Shown: one piece after another, positions 33,721-45,600 of the stretch | How positions within the stretch are numbered: position 1 is the stretch's first letter | Layout: the number at the start of each line of letters is the position of its first letter | Assembly: GCF_022539665.2 (NCBI RefSeq) | Contig: NC_081332.1 | Coordinates: 434,001 to 498,000 of the forward strand | Source: Daphnia carinata | Taxonomy: Eukaryota > Arthropoda > Branchiopoda > Diplostraca > Daphniidae | DNA length: 64,000 nt | Reading direction: 5' to 3' | Notes under the pieces: generated by a model | Seen by the model: only the letters and a program-made list of their open reading frames with translations | Databases searched by the model: none | Told to the model about the DNA's origin: nothing | Translations under genes and position numbers: made by a program

Positions 33721-34143
33721 AATTTTTAACATCGTATATAAGATAGAAAACAAAAGTGAGAGATAGAAATATGAAAATAATTAAGACACAGAAAAGCAAT
33801 GATGGATTTGGTCATTGTCTTATCCTTTCTCTTTTTTTTTTTAACTCAGACGTTATCCTCTTTATTATGTTTATTAGCGAATTCTTTAGTAGCATCTTTC
33901 ATGTTTGTTTATTCGCTATACTTTTTTTTTTAATGAGAAAAAGAATTCAGACAAATGCAAGATCGAAAATTTGTATGTAATGGTTAATAAACTACTAAAG
34001 AAACACAAGGTATATGTATAAAAAAAATCAAGTGTGGAGAAAATAAAAGACAAGAAACAATAATTTTAATCATCTGGATTCAGAAATCTCGCTCCATTTG
34101 GGCGCCTTCCGGGTCGTCCGCAGGTAGGGCACACGTCCTGCAC
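33721..34143. other. AT-rich non-coding stretch
   Basis: Low-complexity A/T-rich DNA between the D pol fragment and the next ORF; I see no gene here. Confidence 0.5.
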
Positions 34144-34644
34144 CTACCATTGGGATAGCGCCCAATTTTGTGGTGGAGGCATTCGGTTTCGTGGATCGAG
34201 CTCCAGAATTTCTTGAATCTTCTCCACAGACCGTTGCCAATTCTCTTCGTTTAGAGCTTTGTGTAGCTCTATCTTCAAAACCCCTGTTCGCAGATGGAGT
34301 TCGTGCAGGTGTAAGTCGTGTCGGGTAGGCCAGGTGGGGCGCGGGCAAGAACGTACGGGTTCCGGCATTAGTGTAGCGATTGGTCGTACCCGCACCGGGC
34401 TGGATGGCGCCTGAGGTGGAGCCGGGTTGGGCTGGACCCGGGGTGGAACACGGATCCGGAGTGGAAGATTCACCTGAGGTGGAAAAGGGACCTGGGGCGA
34501 AACAGGTAAGGTAAGGAAAGCGACAGATGGCCCCGCTACCGGCTCACTCGAATTATCTTGTCGAAGTCGCCAAGATCTGTCGGAACTATGCCGACGAGTT
34601 GTGTAGGGTGACAGTTTATAATTTCCGTTGTTGTCTTTAGGCAT
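34144..34644 (-). CDS. Divergent accessory-like ORF (element F)
   Basis: An uninterrupted 166-aa ORF. The first half is proline-rich (for example PRVQPNPAPPQAPSSP) and the C terminus carries ELDPRNRMPPPQNW, a diverged form of the DLDPxRRHPPLYGW core of the A, B and D accessory proteins. It follows an ORF1-like gene by 43 bp rather than a pol gene. The acidic Val-rich patch of A and B is absent. Function unknown. Confidence 0.5.
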   Translation of the reverse strand: MPKDNNGNYKLSPYTTRRHSSDRSWRLRQDNSSEPVAGPSVAFLTLPVSPQVPFPPQVNLPLRIRVPPRVQPNPAPPQAPSSPVRVRPIATLMPEPVRSCPRPTWPTRHDLHLHELHLRTGVLKIELHKALNEENWQRSVEKIQEILELDPRNRMPPPQNWALSQW

Positions 34645-34687
34645 TTTTTCTTCTAAAAATGAATTTTTCTGGTTCTTTAGGTGGCTT

Positions 34688-35677
34688 TTAAAAGTTGCAT
34701 CTGCCCTTAGAGCTGGCCCTTGACGGGAGGATGTGTTCTATTGGGGTTGAATTTCCTCCAGGCATTCCTTCAATTCGGGATTTTTGATTGACTTCTAGGT
34801 CAGAAAATTTCACCTCTAGAGATTGCATTCTATTTGCAGACACTTCCAGTTTGTCCATTAGTTCAGACAGCTTTGTTGTACTAGATATCTGACTTTGAAT
34901 CTCCTTTTTTACAGAAGCTATGTCCTCTCTTACATTATGAATTTCACATGCCAGATCTTTTATATGATCCCTTGTTTCCTTGTATTTCTTGATCATTAAG
35001 CATCTCAAATCCTGGTGCCTGTCATTAGCTTCTTTGTTGGTTGATTTTATGAGTTGAATTATCTTAAATAAATCAGGATTCTCAGCATCTGTTCTGTCTC
35101 TTTTAGCAGATCTCATAATAGGAGTTATAATCTCAGTCGTCACAGGTAGGGGAGGATACTGTGGTGGGGTGGATGGGCTAGCATCCATTAATAGACTTTC
35201 CTGTTCTTCTTCTAGTAGTGAATCTTCCAATTTGGTTGTCTTCTTTTTTTGAAAAAGACCCGAGACGGTGTTCAAAAAAGTGTTTGTTGGGGAAGTGTTT
35301 GTGGAAACGGTTTTCTTGGGTGAGAGATGGGATACTAGTTGGGCTAGTACGGAAGGAGGGTTCCTTACAGTCAAGGTGTTAGCGTTACTTTTAGCTCGAG
35401 GTTTACGAACGTTTGAAAGGTCTACTCCTGTCACCAACTCATAGGCAGAGTTCGATCTTAACTTTCTTAACTGGGGTTTATGTGAAATTGTACTAGGCTT
35501 CAAAACAGGAGAAGCAGATTTCCTAATAGCTTCTGTTGCCCTTCTCGAAGTTTTATTTCCCGTAAACGTATCAGATTCAGCAAGATTTGAAGTGGAAGTT
35601 TTATCGAAATTAATAGATCTGGCTACAGCTTCGTCAATTTGTATAACTGGCTCAATAGGACTTTTAGTAGCGGACAC
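34688..35677 (-). CDS. ORF1/Gag-like coiled-coil protein, truncated by an LTR
   Basis: A 329-codon open frame reaches to within three bases of LTR1, so the true N terminus is probably lost or lies beyond the inserted element. The first half is Ser/Thr/Lys-rich. Residues about 205-300 are charged heptad-like sequence typical of a coiled coil. There is no zinc knuckle. The layout resembles ORF1 proteins of non-LTR elements or an unusual Gag, but no family-specific motif is visible. A divergent accessory ORF lies directly downstream. Confidence 0.4.
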   Translation of the reverse strand: MSATKSPIEPVIQIDEAVARSINFDKTSTSNLAESDTFTGNKTSRRATEAIRKSASPVLKPSTISHKPQLRKLRSNSAYELVTGVDLSNVRKPRAKSNANTLTVRNPPSVLAQLVSHLSPKKTVSTNTSPTNTFLNTVSGLFQKKKTTKLEDSLLEEEQESLLMDASPSTPPQYPPLPVTTEIITPIMRSAKRDRTDAENPDLFKIIQLIKSTNKEANDRHQDLRCLMIKKYKETRDHIKDLACEIHNVREDIASVKKEIQSQISSTTKLSELMDKLEVSANRMQSLEVKFSDLEVNQKSRIEGMPGGNSTPIEHILPSRASSKGRCNF

Positions 35678-35680
35678 AGG

Positions 35681-36501
35681 TGTAAAGCATCTTCCCGTGT
35701 GGGAAGATTGACTTTACGAATTTAAGACAATAAAGAATAAAAGAATAAAAGAATAAGAGAATAAAAGAACTAAAAGAACTCAGAGGCGTTGTACCCACAA
35801 TGACGACTATATTTGTCTTAGTTTAAGTATGTAAAATACAAGATGTTTTGGATAAGGACATAAGAAAAAGCTATTGAATAAAAAAAGGGGGGGGGGACAG
35901 AAAGGGAAACGGGATAATTGTAGTGTGAGCTTACCGCGGTAGCGCGAGCCGAATAAGAGAGTAGATGTAAGATGAAGACGAAGTGTAACACAACTCGTCG
36001 GCACGTCGTTAAAAACAAGTTACAAGAATTGAACACTCACTTCAACACGAGACAAAGATCAATTCTCAAACATAATATTAAAACAAGAGAAGGCACTTAG
36101 CTGAATCAGAACCTGACCGTTAGCCTCAGATACACGTCAGTAACTGACTTTCTTCAGGTCTTGAGTTCATCAAGAAACCTCGCATATTAGGCAATGATTA
36201 ATTGCTGCGCAATTACTTGTCACCAATACATGAAATTTGATATGGCGCGATGATGGTACAATGATGAGAAATGCTTGATTCCGCCAATCAAAGATGTTGT
36301 TACAAGTGGCTTGATGTCGATGAAATATGATCAGACAGTGAGCAGGTGTTCATATAGGTCACCCTGCTGCGTGTATGTTATGGTGCAATATTGAAATGGC
36401 GCAGTTATATAATTGCGCAATTCATAGTGTTTATATGTGTTTAAAAAGCATATATTGACAAGAAATATAAAATGGATAATATATGTATTGACTTCGTTAC
36501 A
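35681..36501 (-). mobile_element. LTR1, 3' LTR of element B
   Basis: An 821-bp LTR with terminal TGTAA/TTACA. On the minus strand it starts 18 bp beyond the end of env1, at a junction (GCCGCCGGGAGTGA then TGTAAC) nearly the same as at LTR2. Its other side abuts the ORF1-like gene without any primer-binding site, as expected for a 3' LTR. Confidence 0.85.
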
Positions 36502-36519
36502 TCACTCCCGGCGGCGTGA

Positions 36520-38260
36520 GATTACGTCCCGTAATCAGACTGGATGCATGGGAAAGGATTCAGAAGTCGTAGAACGTTTCGGGGAGCGACAGCATATGAT
36601 CCAGATGACTTTGAAGAGACCGCAACTGTAGCAGATGCGTAAGAAGATGAGCACCAGGATACATAAGATGCCGATGAAGAAGTAATTCTTGATTGTTTCC
36701 GACCAAGATGTGTAAGTTCCAACACCAGCAGCCGTCACAAAAATGTTTGTAGCATTAGGTCTACTGCGTAACGTGAATTCTGATGGTGGATGTTCGTTTA
36801 TCGCGGCAGCTATATCGGCCATGATGTCCATGTGATTAAGCATGTTGTCGGTATATGCCGGATTACTTTAGTGTTCGTAGTCGAGAAATTCGACGTTTTC
36901 GTAGCGAAACGAGTGTGCGAGCGTCTGCTCAGGCAACACAATTGTGGCTTCAATTTGTTCCCAGGTGTTGTTGCGGAAAGCATAAGGTTTGTCATTAAAG
37001 TTGACAAATCCATTTGTCCAATAGCACGGGGAATATTTTACAAGTTCCCAGCCATCGAGGTTAATTGTAAAATTTTGGAATTTCGGTTGTGGTCCGCAAG
37101 AAGTCAACGTAGTCTCAAATGTGACATTTAAGGCTTTACATTGAATTAATACGACCGTTTTTCCGAACGCTTGTAATTTTGTGCACTGGGGTAAATTTAA
37201 CTGTGAGGCTGCTAACCATCCATTATATTGAGCAGTTGTAAATGCTCTTTTATGTTTGGCTTTGCGCGCATCACATTGTAGTAATTGAATTTGTCTTGCC
37301 AATTCATTTTCATGATCAGCGAGTTGATCACGAATATATTGAATATTGGCTGGAGTGTTCAAATTTTCAGCGCTAGGTGGCGCTTGAGTGTCCAATGTTG
37401 TTGTTGAATTTTCCATAATGGCCGCCATTGTGACGAACAGTTTTGATTGGCCAACGATTCCGTATGAAGAAGCCTTATTGGAGCAATTTTGTTGTATGGA
37501 AACAGCGCGAAACCGGTGTCAAATGGAAGTCTAGTTGATTTTTGTCGTCTTGGAGTCTGAAGATTTTTTCCTCTCCTGGTAATTGTTTAAGCATGCCGAT
37601 TCCATCTTCGACAAGTCGGGTATACAATTTAGTTTTCTGAGTATAGGTTGTATCCCAAATCAATGTTAAATGATTATACGACAAGTTGCCTGACACAGCA
37701 GAAGCAGTTCCGATAGGTGTTGAAAAGTCTGCGTCTTCTTTTGATTGGAAAAGTTCAATTTTTTCAAGTACACAATTGATAATTTCCGAATCGATGGTCC
37801 GCAACCAGAAACCTGTAATATCTGGTTCATTGTCGAACACAAATTTTCCGTCTGAAAAAGTCATTCGATTTTCGTTGCACCTTTTATTATGAATCATTTC
37901 GTTGCACTCGGCGGTTGATGTGTCGATGGAAATTTTGTCTGGCACTACCACTAGTTGTCCGAAAAAATTCATGGTGATATGCCGTATATTTTTCCAACGC
38001 GCACAAATATATCCCGGGAATTTGCTTGCAGCACGTTCTTCACTATAAACTGCATATTTTACGCGGATGGCCTTATTATCGGTAGATATCGGTTGGCAAT
38101 TCGCGTCAGAAAATTGAAGAATTCCCATCTTCAACGGCTCTGCGCAATCGCATACGGTCGTTTCAAATGCTTGCGGGTGTAACCCGTAAAGGCATAGTAG
38201 CAGCATAAATGGAAGTGGGGACATTTCTATATACGGAAGGTATATAGAAAAGCAATACAT
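36520..38260 (-). pseudogene. env of element B
   Basis: The 5' ORF (38260-37475) has a hydrophobic signal segment (MSPLPFMLLLCLYG), then a Cys-containing ectodomain with CDC near its start, GYICARW and ECNEM. A frameshift near 37500 and a stop near 36868 break the gene. The last part has a membrane anchor (YFFIGILCILVLIFLRICY) and a short Cys-rich basic tail. There is no furin site followed by a fusion peptide like that of element C env. Cysteine layout and motifs recall, from memory, the mononegavirus-like (chuvirus-type) glycoproteins captured by some invertebrate LTR elements; this needs a profile search. Confidence 0.65.
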
Positions 38261-39366
38261 ACAAAAAAAAAAAAAAAAGCAATGTTACTGACATCATGTG
38301 GGCTTCTTAAAACTAAGTAGAACAAAAATATAGAGGAAAGAAGAAAGAAAAGGAAAAGTGAAAAATATTCTACGGCTTTTTGGAAGGTCAACGCTTTTTT
38401 TTCTTTTCGTCGGCTTTGCTAGCTAGCTACGGCAAAAAAAAAAAGGAGAAATATTGTAGGGCATTGTAATATAATTGTGTTTTCGGGAGGAAGGATAATT
38501 TATTTTAAAAAAAATTTAGTATCATTGGAACGAGGAGAAGATAAGCTTAATTATTGAAAAGAAAAAACAAGAAAATATAGTATAGTTTAGTGGGGAAGAA
38601 AAGAAAAGAAACGTAGTTTGGCAATGGGGTTCTACAAAAGGGAACTACTTCAATTGTGACTACCAAATTGTTATAATGTGTCACGTATTAATGTGTTTTT
38701 ACGGAAGTGAAATAAAACTTAAGGTTTTATTCCCAAAAGCAATACTTCTTTAATGTTTTTACTCAAGTGGCTTTATGTTTCAGAATCTATAATGACTGTT
38801 GGATGTTAAGACGTAAAAGATAAGAAATGACTATAGGGCGTAAATGGGAAAAATGAAATCGTAAAAATGGAGAAAGAGCCAAACACATGTAATATGAGCA
38901 TAATAAGTTCATGTGCATAACACAACTAAGGTTTTTTTATATATAGAAATTGGTGTTCGTTAACAACTACGTTATTTAATATAAAATTTTTTTTTTTCAA
39001 GAGAATCCTTTTATTTGTTTGTTTGTTTGTTTTTTTCTTATTTTTATTATTATTGTTCTTGGATACATATTTTCCTTGTCTTTTTTAAATATATGGATAT
39101 ATATCGATAGGGAGTATCGTGATATATTGCGTAAGTGTATATCTTATCACTATCCCCTTTTTTTTCTTTTTTTTTTTCAATGGTAATACGAAATTATTGG
39201 GTATTGTACTTATTCCATCTGGTATAAAGGAATATAAAGATGAGGAAATAACGGCATACAGAGTAAATATTGTAACCATAACTGAAATTGAATAACATAA
39301 GTAACAAAAAACATAGGAAGAAGAGAGAAATTTTTTTTTTTCTTTGGATGTCGTCTTCCTGATGCG
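38261..39366. other. Non-coding spacer between accessory ORF and env, element B
   Basis: About 1.1 kb of AT-rich DNA with T and A runs (38265-38279, 39160-39180). It aligns with the spacer of element A (47776-48885), so it is part of the element and may carry env splice or leader signals. No ORF of note. Confidence 0.6.
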
Positions 39367-39852
39367 TTAGAGGTATTTGGGCCTCTTAGCATCCGGGGTG
39401 TCTTCGTGGTCTCCGCCACTGGAACGCTTCCTGGGTCGAGGCGAATCCCAGTGACAGGTAGTCCAGCCATAGAGCGGTGGGTGTCGCCGCTCGGGATCCA
39501 GATCGAGGATCCCCTTTAAGGTGTTAATGGCTGCGTGCCATTGCTTCGAGTAAAGGTGATTCAGGAGGCGACAGATGTTTTGGTTGGTCTTGATATCCAG
39601 TTGTTTATCCTCCAGGGCTGCTGCTCGGTGCCAGTCGTTTCGGGCTCCACCGTTGCAGAAATCTTCGGCATCTTGCATGTCAAATGCCTCCGGTACGTCT
39701 CCAGCAACGGTTGCCTCGTCGTCATCGGAGGGAGACGTAAGGTCTACGACCACGATCTCCGGGGCGGGCAGCGGAATGGATACCATGGGTATCCAGCTAC
39801 TGCTGACTTCAATCTCTTCGGCTTTTTGGATTTGTTTCTTGTCGGCTTCCAT
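39367..39852 (-). CDS. Accessory ORF, element B (intact, 161 aa)
   Basis: This is the intact member of the accessory family. Near residue 30 it has IVVVDLTSPSDDDE, a hydrophobic patch followed by acidic residues that resembles a SUMO-interaction motif (compare VVDLT in RNF4). Around residues 115-140 lies the core DLDPERRHPPLYGW with CHWDSP. The C terminus has basic clusters RPRKR and AKRPKYL that could serve as nuclear localisation signals. The ORF begins about 190 bp after the pol stop and 131 bp after a TATA-like motif. No catalytic motif or membrane segment is visible; the function is unknown. Confidence 0.75.
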   Translation of the reverse strand: MEADKKQIQKAEEIEVSSSWIPMVSIPLPAPEIVVVDLTSPSDDDEATVAGDVPEAFDMQDAEDFCNGGARNDWHRAAALEDKQLDIKTNQNICRLLNHLYSKQWHAAINTLKGILDLDPERRHPPLYGWTTCHWDSPRPRKRSSGGDHEDTPDAKRPKYL

Positions 39853-39982
39853 TTTATTTATTTTTTTTTCCTTCTATGTGCTCGTTAGCCGTGCAACAAT
39901 TAAAACTTGTCTTGAACAGATAGTTCTTGATTGTTCACGTAGAGTACGAAGAAGTGGTGATTTTCTTCCACTCAACGCACTG

Positions 39983-39990
39983 TTTGTATA
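39983..39990 (-). promoter_or_regulatory. TATA-like sequence downstream of pol, element B
   Basis: TATACAAA on the minus strand, 50 bp beyond the pol stop, within GTGGACTACTATACAAACAG; the same surroundings occur in element A. Confidence 0.45.
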
Positions 39991-40039
39991 GTAGTCCACT
40001 TGTTATTGTCCGAATTAGAGAACTGCGCAATTGATGTCA

Positions 40040-43000
40040 TTACACTTCGTCTCTATAGCGAATTGGTTTTCTCCGATCTCGCTGTGGACGTTGGTTCACA
40101 CCGTCTTGATGCGATGATGCTGATTGCGCATTATTTTCGGGCTCAATTTGCTGAATTTCGAATTCCTTAGCGGCGTATATAGGATCATTTTCAGGTTGAG
40201 TTGATGGATGCTGTTGATTTTCGGTAACATCGCAATTGTTATTTGAAGACAATTGCTCTTCGATCGGCAGTTCGATCACAATATCTTCGATTATAAGTTG
40301 TTGACCCATTGAATTGGTGTCTGTTAACACTTCTGACACGGATTGTGATGCGATATTTTGTTTTCTTGCGGCTTCGTCATCGAGCTCGTGTTCAGATACA
40401 TTAGTTTGAGTCGCAATAGACTTTCGGAATCGGTTCTCGAATTCCAAGGGGGTCTCAAGTGGCGGACAATGCTTATGCTTCCATAGCATTGTTTCATACA
40501 AGGGTTTTAATCTATTTACATGAGTACGCTGACTTATATATCAATTATCAGCGATGTCTACAGTATTATTTGAATAAACTTTTACTATTCTATAAGGTCC
40601 TTTATATTTCAAAGTGAATTTCCTGTTATCTACTTCTTTTACTACTCGAACGTCCAATAACACCCGATCGCCTACCGCGTATCGGTTTTCTTTCGCGCGC
40701 TTGTTATATTGTTCCCTTTGGCGCTTCCTAGCTTTTTCGCTTTCTTCTCTAACCCTATGAAAACTATAACGCAATCGTTCTGGGGTGTCCAGTGTCGAAG
40801 AGTGGACCGAGCTACGATACGCAAATAAAACATCACCTAACATTTCTTCCCAATTGGCATGTTCGCCGTCTTTTAATTCTTTTCTTAACATAGACGTTAA
40901 AGTTCGATTGAACCTTTCCGTCTCTCCATTACTAGCTGGGTTATAAGCGGTGGTTAATCGCTGATCAATCTTTAACTTTTTACAAAAATAACGGAATAAT
41001 TTTGATGTGAAATTTGTTCCACGATCGGAAAGAATTGCTTTAGGCATTCCATGTCTAACTATAATGGTTTTATATACACACTCTGCTGTTGTTGAGCAGT
41101 TTGATCTTTTAAAGCAACAGCTTCAACCCAACGGCTAAAATAATCCGTAATAACAAAAATATAACTATTTCCATTGGGAGAAACTGGTGTAATTGGCCCC
41201 AAAAAGTCCATTCCAATTACTTGAAAAGGAGCTTTAGCAATTTCATGGGGATGTAAAAGTGCTCTATAAGACGAGGAAGTGTTTGGAATGCATACTTCAC
41301 AAGCCTGACAATATTCTTTAATATCGCCTCTCATATTTGGCCAGTAATAATTATTTTTAACCTTCATATAAGTTTTATAAAATGCCAAATGTCCACCCAG
41401 TGGAGCGTCATGTAATTCTTTAAGCACTAGATGGCGCAAAGATAATGGTAAAACTAATTGGTGGTTAGTGTCGTTCCTGTTACTACTCTGAGATGGCAGT
41501 TCCCGTCTATAAAGTGTTCCTTCGATTATCTCAAAATACTCAATTTCCTTTATCCACTCAGGTTTTGATAGTTTAAAAATCTCATCTATTTCTCCTTTCT
41601 CTAGATAATTCCTGATGGCGATACAAAGATCATCTTCCAATTGGTTTTCACAAATCAGTTTCATATCCTTCCCACTTTGAATACTGGCTACTTTTAACCT
41701 CGATAAACAGTCCGCATTTTGATGAATACGACCTGGTCTATATTTTAATTCATAAATGGTTGCGGCTAATAAAATAGCCCATCTTCCTAATCTTCCATTA
41801 TTGTCTTTCTGATTTTTAAGCCATTGTAAGGGGCGATGATCACTAATTATTTCGAAGGGTTTATCCAATAGATAATGACGGAAATGTTTAATCGCATCTA
41901 CGACTGCTAGCGCTTCTTTTTCTGTTGTACTATATTTCATTTCTGCTTTGGTTAACTGTCTACTGGAATAAGCTATCGGGTGCTCCTGACCGTTTTGAAT
42001 TTGAGAAAGAACGGCTCCGATACCGTAGTCGCACGCGTCAGTGAAAAGAAAGAACTTCTCATTAAAATTTGGATACACGAGAACTGGCGGTGTAATAAGA
42101 GAAGTACGCAATGTCTCAAAAGCTAACTGTTCTTCCGTTCCCCATGCAAAAGGTTGCTTACTTAAATCTTTATGTGTTAATCTGGTTAAGGACTTGGCAA
42201 TTGAACCAAAATTTGGAATAAATCTCCTATAATAACCTGCTAAACCGAGAAATGACCTCACTTCATCCACCGAAGTTGGCGTTTTATAATTTACTATTTT
42301 ATCAATTTTCCCTGGATCAGGTTTAATTCCCTCAGTTGAAATGACATGACCTAAATAATTTACCGAATTTTTAATGAACTGGCATTTCTTAAGTTTTAAT
42401 TTGAAATTTGCGTCCTTTAATAATGTAAAAATTTCCCGAATATCGTTTAAATGATCCTCAAACGTGTCCGAAAATATGATGACGTCATACAAATAAACTA
42501 ATGCTTTACTTCCCAAGAGTTGTGAGTTGTGAAAAATTTCTTTCCGTATAATTTATCTAATGTTTCGTCTATCCTCGGCATAGGAAATGAATTTTTTTTT
42601 GTAATACTATTTAATTTCTGATAATCAACGCAAAATCGTACTTCTCCGCCTTTTTTCTCTACTAAAACCACAGGTGAAGCCCATGGAGATTGTGAATATT
42701 GAATTCCATTAGATGCTAGCATTTCTTGTACTTTATCTTCCAATATTTTTCTTTGATTGTTCGTAACTCGATAAGGGCGTTGTCGAATAGGGCCGATGAG
42801 ATGAGATGAGTTTAGTGCTACCCAATTCCGAATCTTTTGCTGCGAACAAGTCGTGAAAGTCATTTAATAATTTGGAGAACGGGGCTTGAAATTCAGCGTC
42901 GACTTCTGAAATTAAAACTGGTTCGTGTGGTATAATAAGTTTTTCTTCTAGTTTACTTAAAGCAATTTTCCCAATTATATTTTGAACTATTTCTATTGAG

Positions 43001-43635
43001 CCTAAAATGGTATTCCTAGGAATAATGACTTGATTTAATGAATGATTTTCGACCATAATCTGATATTTCCCATCTCCCGATACATTTCCAACAAATTCCT
43101 CAATAATGATGCCGTTCGGCAAATCCTCTGCTGGGGTAAAAATAAATGCGGTATTAGGGGGAACATACGGAAATGACCCTGTGATTTTCGCTGCAATTAC
43201 GAGCGACGTCTGACGAGATAGCGTCGTCTTTTTGACCGTCGTAGCTGCCATGTCTGGTACCCTAGGGATGGCTGATCCCTGCTCATCCCTCGCTAAATAA
43301 ATACGTTTGGCTTCTCCATCAAGCCGAACTCCCTGTTTCTGGATTGCATCCCATCCAAGGATACAGTCTTCAGAAACACCATTTGTAACAATAAATTCCT
43401 GCTTTAAAACTGACTCTCCGTATCGTACGGGCAATGTAACTCTTCCCAGCGTATTTAACTTATTCTCCCCTACATCATATAAATCGAAATCAAGCTGACT
43501 GCAGATTGCTTGACCTCTCGGGGGTAACTTTTGAAATATTCTTTCGTGAATAATGCTTTTAGACGCGCCTGTATCAAATAATGCTTGTAAAGGGATTTGA
43601 AAAATCTTTAATGGAATTCTACGGGGTCGATTCAT
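40040..43635 (-). pseudogene. pol: pol of element B (PR-RT-RNase H-integrase)
   Basis: Order: protease (LFDTGAS), reverse transcriptase, RNase H (FTDACDYGIGAVLSQ), and integrase with HHCC finger and DDE residues (GMDFLGP, LSDRGTNF, NPASNGETERF). It is Ty3/Gypsy type. A frameshift near 42790 and an internal deletion of roughly 180-200 bp near 42520 remove the RT stretch around the LDLASGY motif. The catalytic YLDD is YLYD. Another frameshift near 41060 and a stop near 40540 follow. The last 150 codons are a long tail beyond integrase ending RKPIRYRDEV. The enzyme is dead. Confidence 0.9.
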
Positions 43636-43716
43636 TTATTATGGATGTTAATTTCGCGACTTGTCGGGATTTTAACTGAGGCTACCTATCAACTGACCCG
43701 AAGTTACAGATGATAC

Positions 43717-45600
43717 CTATTGGTTTCCCTGGGGCTGAGAAGGGCCTGGAATATTAGGCCTACTGGAGCTATATTTGGGACAATTATTTGATTTATGTCC
43801 AATTTCACGGCAAGAATAACAAATTGGAGGCTGCGCTTGCTCTAAATTATGTCGTTGGAATTTACGGCATTCCGATTGCGTGTGACCGCGATAATTACAG
43901 AAGTTACATGTTATTACGTTCTGCGTAGGCCTATTATTCTGATCACACTTGCGAAGGGCGGTGTAGAGTTTGTAGGCCTATTTTGGTTCCTATCTCGTTG
44001 GTAAGGGTGGGTGTTGTTATGGGAGCGCGAATTATTGGGTCCCCAATTTTTCTCCCGACTGTTGATATCAGTGCTAAATGAAACCTTTTTTTTATATGGG
44101 GCACTCGCCGACAGCTTTTATAATAGTCCTCTGTTGTTGTTCGAGAAGTACGCAGTTTGGTGGCATTACACTTCATCTCTGTAACGAATTGGTTTCCTCC
44201 GATTTCTTTGCGTACGTGGATTTATATCTTGATGCTGGTGACACATCCTCTTTGCGCTCAGTTTGCTGAATTTCGGAATCGCAAGCGGCGCGTAGAGGGT
44301 CAGGTTCAAAAATTGGTGTTGAATGTTGCTGATTTTTCGTAACGCAATAAACGTCATTTGATGACAATTGCTCTTGGGTCGACAGACGAGATTTATGGAT
44401 CATAATATCTTCTAGTACGATCTTCTAGTATGATCATTAAAATTACTAAATTCTTTATATTTAACTTTCGATTGTAATTTGGAATTCAATCCCTCAAGTT
44501 TTTGCATCAGGCTTAAACCAAAGATGCTTCTGAATAGCCTACAGGATATACGCGTTTGAAAATTTCCTGCAAACGGTGAGCATATTCTATAATCTTTTCC
44601 CCTGGCTTACGCTTAACTTTATTAAACTTCTTTTGGTAAAAATCCGCATTCCGTCCCCATGGAAATGATCAAGAAGAGATTCTTTAATCAGGGCATAATT
44701 GTGAGGATGAACCTTCAAAGTTGCCTGAATGATCGAGAAAGCTTGGCCAAGATTGATCTACCAATTTGGCCTTCAAACATCTGAATAATTTTCTCACGAT
44801 ACTTTCAAAAGATTCTAGCCAGGAATCAAAACGTACAAGGGGATTTCCAGAAAGAGAAGGAAGCAGCTGTAAACGGGAGAAGGTATGTTGGTTTTTTTAG
44901 AAATCATTTAAATCATTGACGTGGCCGCTCCTAAAGGAGAAAAAGTTTCCGCCATGTTTGAATTGAATATGGGAAAATTCAAAGTTCTTCCCTGTGGATT
45001 CTGAGGGTGTTCTGAATTGTCGTTCGTAATTGCCTGAGACTCTCTAGCGTTTCTTCCGGTTGGCTGGATTGCTGGGTTCGATGGCGTTGTTGAGTGTGTG
45101 AGTGGCTGGAACGTGGTTTCTTCCGCGTTTCCCTCTTCTCTTCGGGTTGTTTTCCGACAGCGGCGATGTTTCTTGAATTGGCGTGGTTTGATGCTATGTT
45201 TGTGTCGTTTGTATGAACGACAGCGATTGTCTCAACTTTATTTCCGTTTGTGCGAGTATTGGCTTGATGTCCCTCGCCTGCTGTGCGTAAAATGGGTTGT
45301 TGGCAACCAGAAAAGTGCTCAGTTTGTCCAAAAGGAATATAATTTCTGGCTGCAGCACCTCCAAATTGGTGATCAACTGTAGTTTCTTTAAGTACGACAC
45401 TAGGTTGGGCACCTCTTTCAGGAACGTCCGTTGTGACGCCAGCAAGATCTCTACCAAATGAACTGATGTGTCGCTCACCACTGTGATTATCTCCACGTAT
45501 ATCCCGTCCTCGTCGCTGTCGATGACGTCCCGTCTTGGAACGAAACCGAAACCGATTAGTTTCTGCTCTTTTGTTGGCGTGATCTTTTGCATATCGATTG
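43717..45600 (-). pseudogene. gag: gag of element B, 5' truncated and interrupted
   Basis: The reading starts abruptly at LTR2 in the middle of the protein, at the point equivalent to about 63798 of element A. It includes a matrix-like part (GFVPRRDVIDSDEDG), a degenerate capsid region with frameshifts, and two CCHC zinc knuckles (43780-43920). A 310-bp piece of pol 3' end (44111-44420) replaces about 300 bp that A has between capsid and knuckles. Confidence 0.8.
44111..44420 (-). repeat. pol 3'-end fragment embedded in gag
   Basis: This segment is nearly identical to 32955-33248 of relic D, covering the TATA-like segment, the pol stop and the pol tail, including the stretch encoding STQEQLSSNDVYC. 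It sits in the same orientation within the gag of element B. Confidence 0.85.
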
